DNA of 49,273 nt from Roseburia sp. Lineage in GTDB: Bacteria > Bacillota > Clostridia > Lachnospirales > Lachnospiraceae. Below the pieces are notes generated by a model, which was not told where the DNA came from, ran no database searches, and was given only the letters and a program-made list of their open reading frames with translations. This document shows, piece by piece, positions 36,288 to 44,960 of this stretch; position 1 is the first letter of the stretch; each line of letters opens with the position of its first letter. The position numbers and the translations under genes were made by a program. The stretch spans positions 1 through 49,273 of the forward strand of contig JAFYVJ010000042.1 of NCBI GenBank assembly GCA_017549185.1. The letters are read 5' to 3'.

Positions 36288-37274
36288 TTATTTCAATTGT
36301 CTATATATTTTTCTAAAAATTACAAAAATGTCCGGATTAAATTTTACTCCTGCTTCTTTCTGCATAATTTCAAAAATCTCTTCTACACTGTACTCCTTAT
36401 CCGAGCCATCCCGCATCGTCAATCCACAATATGTACTGGCAACTATCATAATCTGGGCACTAAGGGGTATCTCTTCCCCCCTTTTACCATTCGGCTGACC
36501 ACTGCCGTCCCAATTCTCTCTCTTAGATTCTACGATATCAATGGCCATCTGTATAAACTCATTATACTCTTCAATTTTAATTATGTCACTAAGAATAGCC
36601 AGATTTCCCCATTCATAAAGAGGTGCTGCCAGTTCCAATGTCTCGATATATTTATCCGAAATCAAATCCCCGTACTTTGGTGACAGTTGCATTGCCTCAG
36701 CCAAAATCCTGGCATTGTAACTTAAACGTTCCATTTGAGCTTTATCATAGCCATCACTTTCCTGCACTGCACGCAGTAATGTATAAAGCACATTTTTCTT
36801 TTCCTGCTCCATCTGCCTTAGTTGTTCGCTAATAGAAGTCTGTAATTTCCGATTCATATCTGCCAGATTCTTACTAGTCTCAGAAAGTTTTAAATGAATA
36901 CCTATTCGAGCCTTTACTACCTCTGGAATGAACGGCTTAGTTATGTAATCTTCTCCGCCCAAATTGAACCCTTTTACAACATCTGCAGGATCATCAAATG
37001 CCGAAATAAAAATAATCGGAATATCTCTGGTATTTACATTTTCTTTCATAATTTGGCAAAACTCATACCCATCCATTTCCGGCATTGCCACGTCTAAAAC
37101 TATTAATTGCGGCTTGTGCCGCTCCACAAGTTTCAATGCCTGCAAACCATTTTCCGTCAAAACCGGTCGATATCCCATCTCTGTAATAATGTCTCGCAAA
37201 ACAAATCGATTTGTCTCTACATCATCTACAACCAAAATGAGCGGTGTCACTTTATTTTTCTGTTCTTTTTCCAT
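36288..37274 (-). CDS. response regulator with degenerate HD-GYP-like output
   Basis: A 328-residue two-domain regulator. REC (1-125): LVVDDVETN, the Asp in LIVLDVAMPEMDG, and Lys in ITKPF. A helical linker leads into an HD-GYP-like domain (about 165-328). The GYP end is recognisable (ENWDGSGQPNGKRGEEIPLSAQIMIVAS) but reads GQP, and the metal-binding HD/K core is lost: APLYEWGNLAIL stands where AxLHDIGKIGIP is expected. It should therefore not hydrolyse c-di-GMP but may still bind it or act by protein contact. It overlaps the upstream kinase gene by 23 bases, so the two are a matched pair. Confidence 0.87.
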   Translation of the reverse strand: MEKEQKNKVTPLILVVDDVETNRFVLRDIITEMGYRPVLTENGLQALKLVERHKPQLIVLDVAMPEMDGYEFCQIMKENVNTRDIPIIFISAFDDPADVVKGFNLGGEDYITKPFIPEVVKARIGIHLKLSETSKNLADMNRKLQTSISEQLRQMEQEKKNVLYTLLRAVQESDGYDKAQMERLSYNARILAEAMQLSPKYGDLISDKYIETLELAAPLYEWGNLAILSDIIKIEEYNEFIQMAIDIVESKRENWDGSGQPNGKRGEEIPLSAQIMIVASTYCGLTMRDGSDKEYSVEEIFEIMQKEAGVKFNPDIFVIFRKIYRQLK

Positions 37275-38691
37275 ACCACAATTCCTTTTCTAATGTCTCA
37301 AAAGCTTTTGATGCCTTATTATAATCTCCCTTTTGTACGGCCATCTTCAGACGTAACACAGCACTTTTTATCTCCTGTGGAGCTGATCCTGTTAGTTGCT
37401 TGATAGATTCCATAAACATTTCTGCTTTTTCCCAATTCTCCATATCCAAACTCAGAATCAACTTCTGCATTTTCTTCTTCATTTCTTTTATGTTCTCTTC
37501 CGAACCAAATTCTCGCAAATGATCTTCTTCTAATACTGCTATCGAAGTTACCGCCGCAAAGCCTGCCTTCTGTGTATCTTCCATCTGCATAGCTTTTTTC
37601 TCACTCTGCAAAATATCCACCCAGATATAAAAAGAAAACATCGTTCCTTTTCCAGGTTCACTCTGCACATGAATATTGCCATCCATTAATTCGACAAGCT
37701 GCTTACTGATATTTAATCCCAAACCGGTTCCCCCATATTTTCTAGAGATAGATGCATCCACCTGCGAAAAACTTTTAAACAACTTATCCTGTCCTTTTTT
37801 ATCAATACCAATTCCAGTATCCAATACAATGAAAAACAACTCTATTCTATTATCCATCTGGGCTGTTTTCACTACTTCTACCGAAATTTTCCCTACAGAA
37901 GTAAACTTACAGGCATTGGACAATAAATTATTCATAATCTGTTCGATACGTAATTCGTCACCAATGATATATTCCGGAATCTCCGGAGATATCGTCATAA
38001 AAAAATCCAATCCCTTTTCTGTAATCTTACCAAGATGATTTGACTTTACATAATCCATCATTTCTCTAAAGCAGAACTTGCGTTTCTCAATAGTAAATTT
38101 CCCTGCTTCTAGTTTGGAAAAATCCAATATATTATTAATCAGAGCATGCATATCCTTACATCCACGCTCAATCAGCCTTAATTTCTGTAGACATTTCTCA
38201 TCTGTCTCTTGTTCCAATAATTCTAACGTATTTCCCAAAATTCCATTCACTGGTGTACGTAGTTCATGCGTAACATTTGCTACAAATTCTGTCTTAACCT
38301 GTTGTGCTGATTCTGCCTCCTGCTTAGCTTGCCCAACCCTTTTTTCGAGTACCTGTCGCTCACTGAGGTTATAGCCTTGACACAAATATTGAGCCGGATT
38401 ATCCTGCACCTTAGTAAACGCTACCTGAATTGGAAAACATGTCTGATTCTTTCGGTATGCCATAATCTCCTTGTTTTCGCGTGTGAAATTTTTCTTCATC
38501 AAAAAAGAACCTGTCATGGTCTGAAATTCGTTGGGAAAAATATCTTCGATATAATGATTTAAAATATCTGTACCAAATTCCAATTGTTCCATCGCTGCAT
38601 GATTTGCATATACAATTTTTCCATCATCTCCAAACACCAGCACAACTTCTAATGCATAGTCTAGTGCCAAATGAAATATCCGCTCTTCCAT
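37252..38691 (-). CDS. PAS histidine kinase with degenerate C-terminal Hpt-like tail
   Basis: A 479-residue soluble kinase. PAS (about 5-115) with FGDDGKIVYANHAAMEQL; HisKA with NVTHELRTPVN; HATPase with NLLSNACKFTSV, DTGIGI and GTGLGLNIS. The last 90 residues form a helical bundle of Hpt size in which the phospho-His segment reads SIKQLTGSAPQ in place of the HxxKG pattern, so it should not carry phosphate. No membrane segment is present, so the signal is probably cytoplasmic. Start at 38691, preceded by GAGGAAGAG. It follows the HAD phosphatase gene by 33 bases. Confidence 0.9.
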   Translation of the reverse strand: MEERIFHLALDYALEVVLVFGDDGKIVYANHAAMEQLEFGTDILNHYIEDIFPNEFQTMTGSFLMKKNFTRENKEIMAYRKNQTCFPIQVAFTKVQDNPAQYLCQGYNLSERQVLEKRVGQAKQEAESAQQVKTEFVANVTHELRTPVNGILGNTLELLEQETDEKCLQKLRLIERGCKDMHALINNILDFSKLEAGKFTIEKRKFCFREMMDYVKSNHLGKITEKGLDFFMTISPEIPEYIIGDELRIEQIMNNLLSNACKFTSVGKISVEVVKTAQMDNRIELFFIVLDTGIGIDKKGQDKLFKSFSQVDASISRKYGGTGLGLNISKQLVELMDGNIHVQSEPGKGTMFSFYIWVDILQSEKKAMQMEDTQKAGFAAVTSIAVLEEDHLREFGSEENIKEMKKKMQKLILSLDMENWEKAEMFMESIKQLTGSAPQEIKSAVLRLKMAVQKGDYNKASKAFETLEKELWYGKRTEK

Positions 38692-38724
38692 TTGCTCTTC
38701 CTCACGTTTCTCCTTCTAACAAAA

Positions 38725-39378
38725 CTATTCCACAACCAAAGCCTTTTTTAATTCACCAATATTATGAACCAATGTTTTCGCACCTTGTTCCTCTAAAAAC
38801 ACTGCATCCCGAAATCCCCAATCTACCAAAACAGCCGGCATCTTTGCATTTGCAGCAGTCTCAATGTCTACTTCCGAATCTCCCACATATACGGCTTTTT
38901 CTCTATCAATCTGCAACTCTTCTAAAACTGCATTCACCGCATCTGGAGCCGGTTTTTTTCTAACATTTTCTTTTTCACCAACTGTCATGTGGAAAATCCC
39001 GGCAAAATACTGTTCACACAAAATCTGAACTGCATAATCTGCTTTATTAGAGACTACTGCCAACTTATATCCTTCTTTTTTAAGCAATTTAAGCAACTCC
39101 ATAATACCTTCATATGGCCTGGTTTTGTCTGCACAATGCTCTTTATAATAAGCTTTCTGCTCTGTTAGAACCATCTGTATCACATTTTCGTCCGTCTCCG
39201 GTGCAATCGCTCTGCGAGTCAGCATTAACAACCCATTCCCAACAAAACTTCGCACTTCTTCTAGTGTCCTAGTTGGATAACCATGTTTTGCCAAAGCATA
39301 ATTCATACTATCCGCCAAATCTTCTAATGTATCTAAAATCGTTCCATCCAAGTCAAAAATTATCAGTTCATATTTCAT
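38725..39378 (-). CDS. HAD-family hydrolase, phosphoglycolate phosphatase-like
   Basis: About 217 residues of HAD subfamily IA. Motif I FDLDGTILDT, motif II VVSNKA, motif III Lys in RKKPAPD, motif IV VGDSEVDIETA, all intact, with a helical cap between I and II. Such proteins act as phosphoglycolate or nucleotide/pyrophosphate phosphatases; specificity is not readable. I start at ATG 39376-39378 (MKYELIIFDLDGT); an ATG 30 bases upstream adds only a basic stretch. AGAGGA is unusually far (about 14 bases). The gene starts 11 bases after the MATE gene ends. Confidence 0.9.
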   Translation of the reverse strand: MKYELIIFDLDGTILDTLEDLADSMNYALAKHGYPTRTLEEVRSFVGNGLLMLTRRAIAPETDENVIQMVLTEQKAYYKEHCADKTRPYEGIMELLKLLKKEGYKLAVVSNKADYAVQILCEQYFAGIFHMTVGEKENVRKKPAPDAVNAVLEELQIDREKAVYVGDSEVDIETAANAKMPAVLVDWGFRDAVFLEEQGAKTLVHNIGELKKALVVE

Positions 39379-39388
39379 ATTAGTTATT

Positions 39389-40771
39389 TTATTCCTCTTT
39401 ATTCTCAAGTCTCTTCAAAGTCTTTAAAAAACTGATTACAAACGGTACAGATACCATAAAAGTCAAAACATCTGCTACTGTCTGTGCAATTTCAATACCC
39501 GTAAGTCCAAGCGTTGCAGACAACACCAAAAGTGTCGGGATAAAAAATAGGCCACTTCTTAGCATTGCCAAAAATGTCGCTACGCCATTTTTCCCAACAC
39601 TCTGAAACATCATGTTAGCACACACTGACAACGGTTGGAAAAACAATGATATCATCTGGGCTGACAAAGCAACCGTTCCTATCGCAATTACCTCTGCATC
39701 ATCTCTAAAAAGGCTCATCAGAAATTCTGCATTCAAAAATCCAACAACTGCGAACATCCCAAGAAAAAGCTCTCCCATCCCCCAGGTTGCAAGGAAACCT
39801 TTCCTCACACGTCCATATTTTTTTGCACCATAATTAAATGCAGACACCGGTTGAAAGCCCTGACCTATTCCAAGGCCTACGGAGAATGCCAAAAAGCAGA
39901 CTCTGTTCACAATAGACATTGCAGCCACCGCTGCATCTCCATATGCACCAGCCTGTCCATTCAATACCATGGTTGAGATACTCGATAATCCCTGGCGCAT
40001 CATGCTTGGGAAGCCTGTTTTGCAAATCAACACCACATCTCCCAAACACATCTTTGTGGCTCGCTTTAGTTGCAATCGGCTCTCCGTCTTACCTCTTATA
40101 AACATAAATAACAAAATACAAAAACTTATTACCTGAGATATAGCCGTCGCAAGACCTGCACCTCTAACTCCCATACCAATGTTGCTTACAAGAAGCCAGT
40201 CACCAAAAATATTCAAAAGACCGCCTGATACCAGCCCTACCATCGCAAAGGCAGCCTGTCCCTCATAACGCAACACATTATTTAGTACGCAACTACTTGC
40301 CATAAATGGTGCCGCCAACAAAATATAAAATGCATAGGTTCTTGCATATGGTAAAATCGTTTCTGTACTTCCCAAAAGTCGCATCAGCGGGTCTAAAAAC
40401 AATATTCCCAGTACACTAATACCAATTCCCGACGCACCTGCACATACAAAACTTGTAGATGCTATCTGCGATGCACGTTCTGCATCTTTTGCTCCTAAAC
40501 TTCTCGACACAATACTTCCAGCACCATGTCCGAACATAAAACCAAATGCCTGAATAATCGCCATCAATCCAAATACCACACCCACAGCACCTGACGCACT
40601 TGTGCCAATCTGTCCTACAAAATAAGTATCTGCCATATTATAAATGCTGGTTACTAACATACTAATGGTTGTTGGTATTCCTAACATCAGAATCAGTTTT
40701 GCAACCGGCGTTTCGGTCATTTTTATATACTGTGCAGATGCTTTATCCGCAGACCTTTTTTCCTTTTCCAT
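39389..40771 (-). CDS. MATE-family efflux transporter
   Basis: A 460-residue, 12-helix multidrug/toxic compound extruder. It opens with TPVAKLILMLGIPTTISMLV, followed by YNMADTYFVGQIGTSASGAVGV, the family hallmark, and repeats this fold in the second half (GFPSMMRQGLSSISTMVLNGQAG; GLGIGQGFQPVSAFNYGA). It resembles the NorM/MepA-like group of Clostridia. The substrate is unknown. It heads the MATE-HAD-kinase run; an extended -10 (TGGTACAAT, about 40804-40812) lies upstream. Confidence 0.94.
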   Translation of the reverse strand: MEKEKRSADKASAQYIKMTETPVAKLILMLGIPTTISMLVTSIYNMADTYFVGQIGTSASGAVGVVFGLMAIIQAFGFMFGHGAGSIVSRSLGAKDAERASQIASTSFVCAGASGIGISVLGILFLDPLMRLLGSTETILPYARTYAFYILLAAPFMASSCVLNNVLRYEGQAAFAMVGLVSGGLLNIFGDWLLVSNIGMGVRGAGLATAISQVISFCILLFMFIRGKTESRLQLKRATKMCLGDVVLICKTGFPSMMRQGLSSISTMVLNGQAGAYGDAAVAAMSIVNRVCFLAFSVGLGIGQGFQPVSAFNYGAKKYGRVRKGFLATWGMGELFLGMFAVVGFLNAEFLMSLFRDDAEVIAIGTVALSAQMISLFFQPLSVCANMMFQSVGKNGVATFLAMLRSGLFFIPTLLVLSATLGLTGIEIAQTVADVLTFMVSVPFVISFLKTLKRLENKEE

Positions 40772-40850
40772 TACTTATCCACCTCATAAATTGTAACTGT
40801 TCTTATTGTACCACATTTTTATAAAAGAATGAAATGTCAAATTTCATAAC

Positions 40851-40895
40851 AAAAGTCCGTTTTACGAGTCATTTCACTCATAAAACGGACTTTTT
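40851..40895 (-). terminator. terminator downstream of the flavoprotein gene
   Basis: A perfect 14-bp stem (AAGTCCGTTTTA with TAAAACGGACTT at its core) encloses a 16-base loop and is followed by TTTTG on the minus strand. It isolates the flavoprotein gene from the MATE operon, and its plus-strand copy also ends in T's. Confidence 0.82.
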
Positions 40896-40937
40896 ATTAA
40901 AACATAAACCCTATTTCATTTTTAAACAAAACTATTT

Positions 40938-42221
40938 TTATTTTGCAAAGGAATCTGATAAAGTAAGTTTATTAATATTCTTAATCTTCTCATAAATCAC
41001 AGGCTGTTCCGCTTTAATCTGCTCTTCGTGAGTTAAAATTTCATCCCAAATAAGCTGAGGTGTCTTATACTGGCTATAAGTTCCTTCTAAACATTTGCCC
41101 TCTGTTAAAGCAAATAAGTAATCAAGCTCGTCGTCTGTATAAGTTGGTACTAAAGCATATCCCTGTGATACTCTAAGATGATCTGCACCATTAAACTCAA
41201 AAGATTCTCTCCACCACTTTGTGTATTCCTCAAATCCCGGTTTTCCGGCTAATTCGTCTACGATAGCAAGTGCTGCACGGTATCCACACATTAAAGCCCC
41301 CTGTACTTCAACTTCTACAAACGCAGCAGAGTCGCCAATCGCAATAACATTCTGTTTGTATGGAGTTTGCATAGAAGCATATCCCTTAACCGTACAACCA
41401 CTCTTCTTTACTAATTTAGCATCTCTTAACTGTCCGGATATAGGACTCTTCCCCTTTAATTTGGCAAACACATCGGTAGGACGAACATTTTTGTCACCAG
41501 TCAAAGTCATTTCAAATATATTGTCACCATATAAACTTGGTCCAATAATTGCCGGAGAATAGGTATGATATGCCATTCCATAGTAGAGATTCCAACTGTT
41601 TGGCTCAATCCCTTTCACTCCTTCAAGGAAATATTTCATAACATATGCAGTAGCATAATGAATTCTTCCTTCATTTAAACCAAAGATGCTACTAATGTTA
41701 GCATTTGCTCCTTCTGAGATAATGAGCTTCTTTCCGTACACTGTTTTTCGAACACTGTCTGCTACATACTCAAGCTCTACTTTCTCTCCATTATCGTTAC
41801 CATTTAATACTCTTGTCGAAAGCATGAAGCAAACACCTGCTTGTTTACATTCTTCATACAAATCTGCAAGAAGTCTCTGTTTATCGAATTTTAATGCAAA
41901 CGGTTTTTCTTCCGGAAGCGCAAAGTGAATTACATGATTCTTTGGCGAATGATAATATTTATTCTTCACCTCTACCAAACTTCCTTTATAGGTAACTTCA
42001 AACTGATTTCTTGTAAATACAAGCTTATCTCCTACTACCTGTAACCATTCACCTTCATAACCATCATCCAAGATAAATTGTGTTGAGCAAGCTCTTCTTA
42101 CCGTATCAAAATCCGCATTCTTCTCAAGTACCAATACATTAAGACCTTTTTCAGCCGCAGTCTTTGCAGCCATAAGTCCTGCCGGTCCCGCACCAACAAC
42201 CAACAAATCCCATTTCTTCAT
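40938..42221 (-). CDS. FAD-dependent oxidoreductase, geranylgeranyl reductase-like
   Basis: A 427-residue flavoprotein. The N-terminal VVGAGPAGLMAA is the dinucleotide-binding GxGxxG loop, LEKNADF ends the first Rossmann unit, and VIAIGDSAAFVEVEVQGALMCGYRAA is the second FAD motif of the GGR/FixC/PHBH superfamily. A Cys-containing RRACSTQF segment sits where the isoalloxazine ring binds. It may reduce a lipid or quinone-like substrate; I cannot tell which. The gene is alone between two terminators with its own promoter. Confidence 0.88.
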   Translation of the reverse strand: MKKWDLLVVGAGPAGLMAAKTAAEKGLNVLVLEKNADFDTVRRACSTQFILDDGYEGEWLQVVGDKLVFTRNQFEVTYKGSLVEVKNKYYHSPKNHVIHFALPEEKPFALKFDKQRLLADLYEECKQAGVCFMLSTRVLNGNDNGEKVELEYVADSVRKTVYGKKLIISEGANANISSIFGLNEGRIHYATAYVMKYFLEGVKGIEPNSWNLYYGMAYHTYSPAIIGPSLYGDNIFEMTLTGDKNVRPTDVFAKLKGKSPISGQLRDAKLVKKSGCTVKGYASMQTPYKQNVIAIGDSAAFVEVEVQGALMCGYRAALAIVDELAGKPGFEEYTKWWRESFEFNGADHLRVSQGYALVPTYTDDELDYLFALTEGKCLEGTYSQYKTPQLIWDEILTHEEQIKAEQPVIYEKIKNINKLTLSDSFAK

Positions 42222-42284
42222 TTCTGTAACTTCTCCTCTTTTGTCATTCTTTGTTATACTTCTATAGGTACCCTTTTAACACTG

Positions 42285-42313
42285 GTTATATAATAAAATA
42301 CCCTATACTCCAA
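42285..42313 (-). promoter_or_regulatory. candidate promoter for the flavoprotein gene
   Basis: TTGGAG (42313-42308) and TATAAC (42290-42285) with a 17-base spacer on the minus strand. GGGTA occurs twice around it in direct orientation (near 42300 and 42270), a possible regulator site. Confidence 0.5.
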
Positions 42314-42411
42314 CGCCTAGAGAATGGTAACACAGATTATAAAAACAATCAATCCTCTTTTCACCCAAAATCATTTTAATTTTCTGTTTTCATAAATTTA
42401 TAATAAAACAA

Positions 42412-42455
42412 AAAAATTAAGCCTGTATTTGACACTATATAAAATACAGGCTTAA
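42412..42455 (-). terminator. terminator of the MCP-PilZ gene
   Basis: Perfect 14-bp stem, TTAAGCCTGTATTT with AAATACAGGCTTAA, loop of about 11 bases, then a run of seven T's on the minus strand. It lies about 60 bases after the stop codon. Confidence 0.88.
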
Positions 42456-42513
42456 CCTCAAGAATTCAATAATCTACTTGACCTTGTCATTTTTAGATTC
42501 TCTCTTATTCTCT

Positions 42514-44622
42514 TTATTCACTATAATTTCTGCTTACATATTCTTTGATATCTTCACGATCCTGTGGCATTCTACATCCCACAATATACTCTCCATCATT
42601 ATTGGAAGAACGGATAATACAACCTTCTAATTCTTTTCCTTTTAATGCACTAAAATCTTTTACCTCTACATTAACATTCTTGCCCTTTGCATTTGCAAAT
42701 ACTTCATCCCGACTTGCAAATGCAAATCCATTCGCACTAATATTCACCATTCTGCCATGGCAAGTCTGACCGTCTTTTATCTTAATAACACAGACATTAC
42801 CAAGTGGCATTCTAGGATATTTTCTTCGGTTATACACTTTTGGATTTGTTTCTACAGTAAGTTTATATTTACCACTTTCACCGCTCTTTGCCATGGACAT
42901 TTTAACTGTATCCCAACAATATAATACATTATCCACTATTATACGTAACTGACATTCTGTATGTTTACTGTTTTTATCAATTACATCGCGCTTATCATCC
43001 TCAAGAGTTACATATACACGATTATCTACACGTTCTACTACCTCACCGATATATTCGTTCTTACTTACTCCGGCAAATGAAACTGCAACCTTCATGCCAA
43101 TTCTTACATCATGCACTCCCATGAAACCACCAACACCAAGTTCCTCCATCAGGTGTCCTACAACCGTTTCAATGTCGTTTGTACTCTTAGCACTCTCAGC
43201 ATACTTATTCAGCATCTCTTTGGTCGTGAGTTCCGCACGATTAATTCGCTCTGTCATCACTTCCATTAAGTCACATACCTCATGCATATTATTTGTAAGC
43301 GTTTTATTAGAGGTTTCTACTTCTTTTACTGCATTATCAACCGTCTTAATATTTACACCCAACATTTGTGCATCATTAGTAATATTCGTAACACTTCGTT
43401 CTACATTAGATACTTTTTCGATATTATCCTGAATCAATGCAACTGTCTCTAAAATTGCTGCTAACATCTTCTGAGATGTTTCCTCTAAGTTCGCTAACGC
43501 ACTCATAATTCTTCCCGAAGATGTCTTTGTACCATTACTCAATTCACGAATCTCATCTGCAACTACCGCAAAACCTTTTCCCGCTTCTCCGGCTCTTGCT
43601 GCTTCAATAGAAGCATTCAGTGCTAAAAGGTTTGTCTTAGATGAAATACCTACAATTGCACCGGTTTCTGTTTTCACATTTTCGAATTCTTCACGGAAAC
43701 CATTTAAAACTTTCTCAACTTCTGAGGAAAGCTCTGCCATCTTATTCGTAGTATCCACTACTGCTCCCAATTCTTCGGCACTAGTATTCGCATGCTCTAC
43801 AGACGCCTCAATAAGTGTTACCACTTCTTCCATCAACACAGCTACATTCGTCACCTGATTATCAATCGAATTGGTCATATCCATAGATGACATTGTTCTT
43901 GCATTTAATACACTATTTTCATTCGCAAGCTCCCGCATATCTGTTACCACATTTTCTGCTCCCATGCGGTTTTCATCTGCAAGTTCCCGAACAACAGTCA
44001 CACCATCTACCACTTCATTACTTGCACCTTTTACTTTTTCAACCGTCTGTACTACTCTCTCAAGATTTCCTTCAATAGAGCTTGTCAATGCGCCATCAGA
44101 TTCCAGCAAATGATTAATCGCCATAATCGTACATACATAACAGCATATAACAATCGCAAACTGCAATGCACAATCAGCACTAGAAACGAATTCCATCATT
44201 CCCTTTACTCGACCTTTGTATACGTTACTACTAATCAATACAAAAAGAGTAATCCACATCATAGCCTTGATAAGCTTCGGATTCTTGTACAAAATTAAGA
44301 TCGAAATCAATGGCAGAATAAACACATAGGATATTTCATCCAATGCCGTCCATGCAATAAAACCAAAGAACGTCAGATATCCCAATCCTAATACCCACTT
44401 ATACTCCGCAACCGCCATACCCTTTACTTTCAAAAGAATGGTACCAAACAAATACTCCAGCCAACCAACCACACTAAATATAACATAACTCTTCATGCTG
44501 ACACCGCCAGACATTGCCGTGATTCCATAATAGGCGGTTACAATGAACATCAACATCAGCCACGTCGTTCCTGCTCGCCGGTTTGCCTTCGCATCAAAAT
44601 ATTTTTGGTCATACGTCTTCAT
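42514..44622 (-). CDS. methyl-accepting chemotaxis protein with C-terminal PilZ domain
   Basis: About 702 residues. The N-terminus has six membrane helices (about 15-175) and no extracellular sensor loop. The MCP signalling hairpin follows, with its tip [28 protein letters not shown] cut here only by a few family-typical changes. After residue 490 comes a YcgR-N-like beta domain, then PilZ with RKYPR (RxxxR) and NISANG (D/NxSxxG), the c-di-GMP-binding residues. Start at ATG 44620-44622 with GGAG upstream, rather than TTG 44637. No cheA or cheW is in the window. It likely links c-di-GMP to the chemotaxis array or acts as a c-di-GMP receptor in its own right. Confidence 0.92.
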   Translation of the reverse strand: MKTYDQKYFDAKANRRAGTTWLMLMFIVTAYYGITAMSGGVSMKSYVIFSVVGWLEYLFGTILLKVKGMAVAEYKWVLGLGYLTFFGFIAWTALDEISYVFILPLISILILYKNPKLIKAMMWITLFVLISSNVYKGRVKGMMEFVSSADCALQFAIVICCYVCTIMAINHLLESDGALTSSIEGNLERVVQTVEKVKGASNEVVDGVTVVRELADENRMGAENVVTDMRELANENSVLNARTMSSMDMTNSIDNQVTNVAVLMEEVVTLIEASVEHANTSAEELGAVVDTTNKMAELSSEVEKVLNGFREEFENVKTETGAIVGISSKTNLLALNASIEAARAGEAGKGFAVVADEIRELSNGTKTSSGRIMSALANLEETSQKMLAAILETVALIQDNIEKVSNVERSVTNITNDAQMLGVNIKTVDNAVKEVETSNKTLTNNMHEVCDLMEVMTERINRAELTTKEMLNKYAESAKSTNDIETVVGHLMEELGVGGFMGVHDVRIGMKVAVSFAGVSKNEYIGEVVERVDNRVYVTLEDDKRDVIDKNSKHTECQLRIIVDNVLYCWDTVKMSMAKSGESGKYKLTVETNPKVYNRRKYPRMPLGNVCVIKIKDGQTCHGRMVNISANGFAFASRDEVFANAKGKNVNVEVKDFSALKGKELEGCIIRSSNNDGEYIVGCRMPQDREDIKEYVSRNYSE

Positions 44623-44660
44623 ACATTTTCTCTCCAACTTATTTTATACCGTTGGATAAT

Positions 44661-44689
44661 ATTATAGCACTTTTTTCCAAAAGTGACAA
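44661..44689 (-). promoter_or_regulatory. promoter of the MCP-PilZ gene with an internal palindrome
   Basis: TTGTCA (44689-44684), 17-base spacer, extended -10 TGCTATAAT (TATAAT at 44666-44661). The spacer is occupied by CACTTTT-GGAA-AAAAGTG, a perfect inverted repeat and so a likely repressor site. Confidence 0.75.
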
Positions 44690-44693
44690 AAAA

Positions 44694-44719
44694 CTGTTTC
44701 CTTCTACTGTTTCCTTCTA
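44694..44719. repeat. tandem 13-base direct repeat
   Basis: CTGTTTCCTTCTA occurs twice back to back, just upstream of the -35 of the MCP-PilZ promoter. It could be a slippage duplication or a pair of regulator sites. Confidence 0.6.
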
Positions 44720-44781
44720 CTTTTTCCGCATAGCATATAGTGTTATGTTTTTTAAATCTTTTGTATCAATACTCTCTATTT

Positions 44782-44960
44782 TCATCTTTCCTTTTTTAAC
44801 TCTGTTTCTGCCCCTGAAGCCTGCTCACTCTCTGGCTCCTGTTCAGATTCCGTTTCGCTTTCTAACTCTATTGCAGTATCAACTTCCATTTCTGTCTCCG
44901 ACACCGCTTCTGCTATTTCATTCTCTTGCATTGCTTCCGCTATTTCCATCTCTGAAATAA
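44782..44960 (-). other. acidic tail in alternate frame at the MFS 3' end
   Basis: Past the point where the MFS frame should end, the next frame stays open to a TGA at 44782-44784 and reads as a Glu-rich tail (ENVEVISEMEIAEAM, then ...ETESEQEPESEQ) with the GAA/GCA-rich codon use of real genes. The annotated MFS frame instead ends in an unnatural Cys/Gly/Ser stretch. The crossing point would lie near GAAAGAAAATG (about 44955-44965). A 22-codon ATG frame (MKIESIDTKDLKN) overlaps this TGA. Confidence 0.4.
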
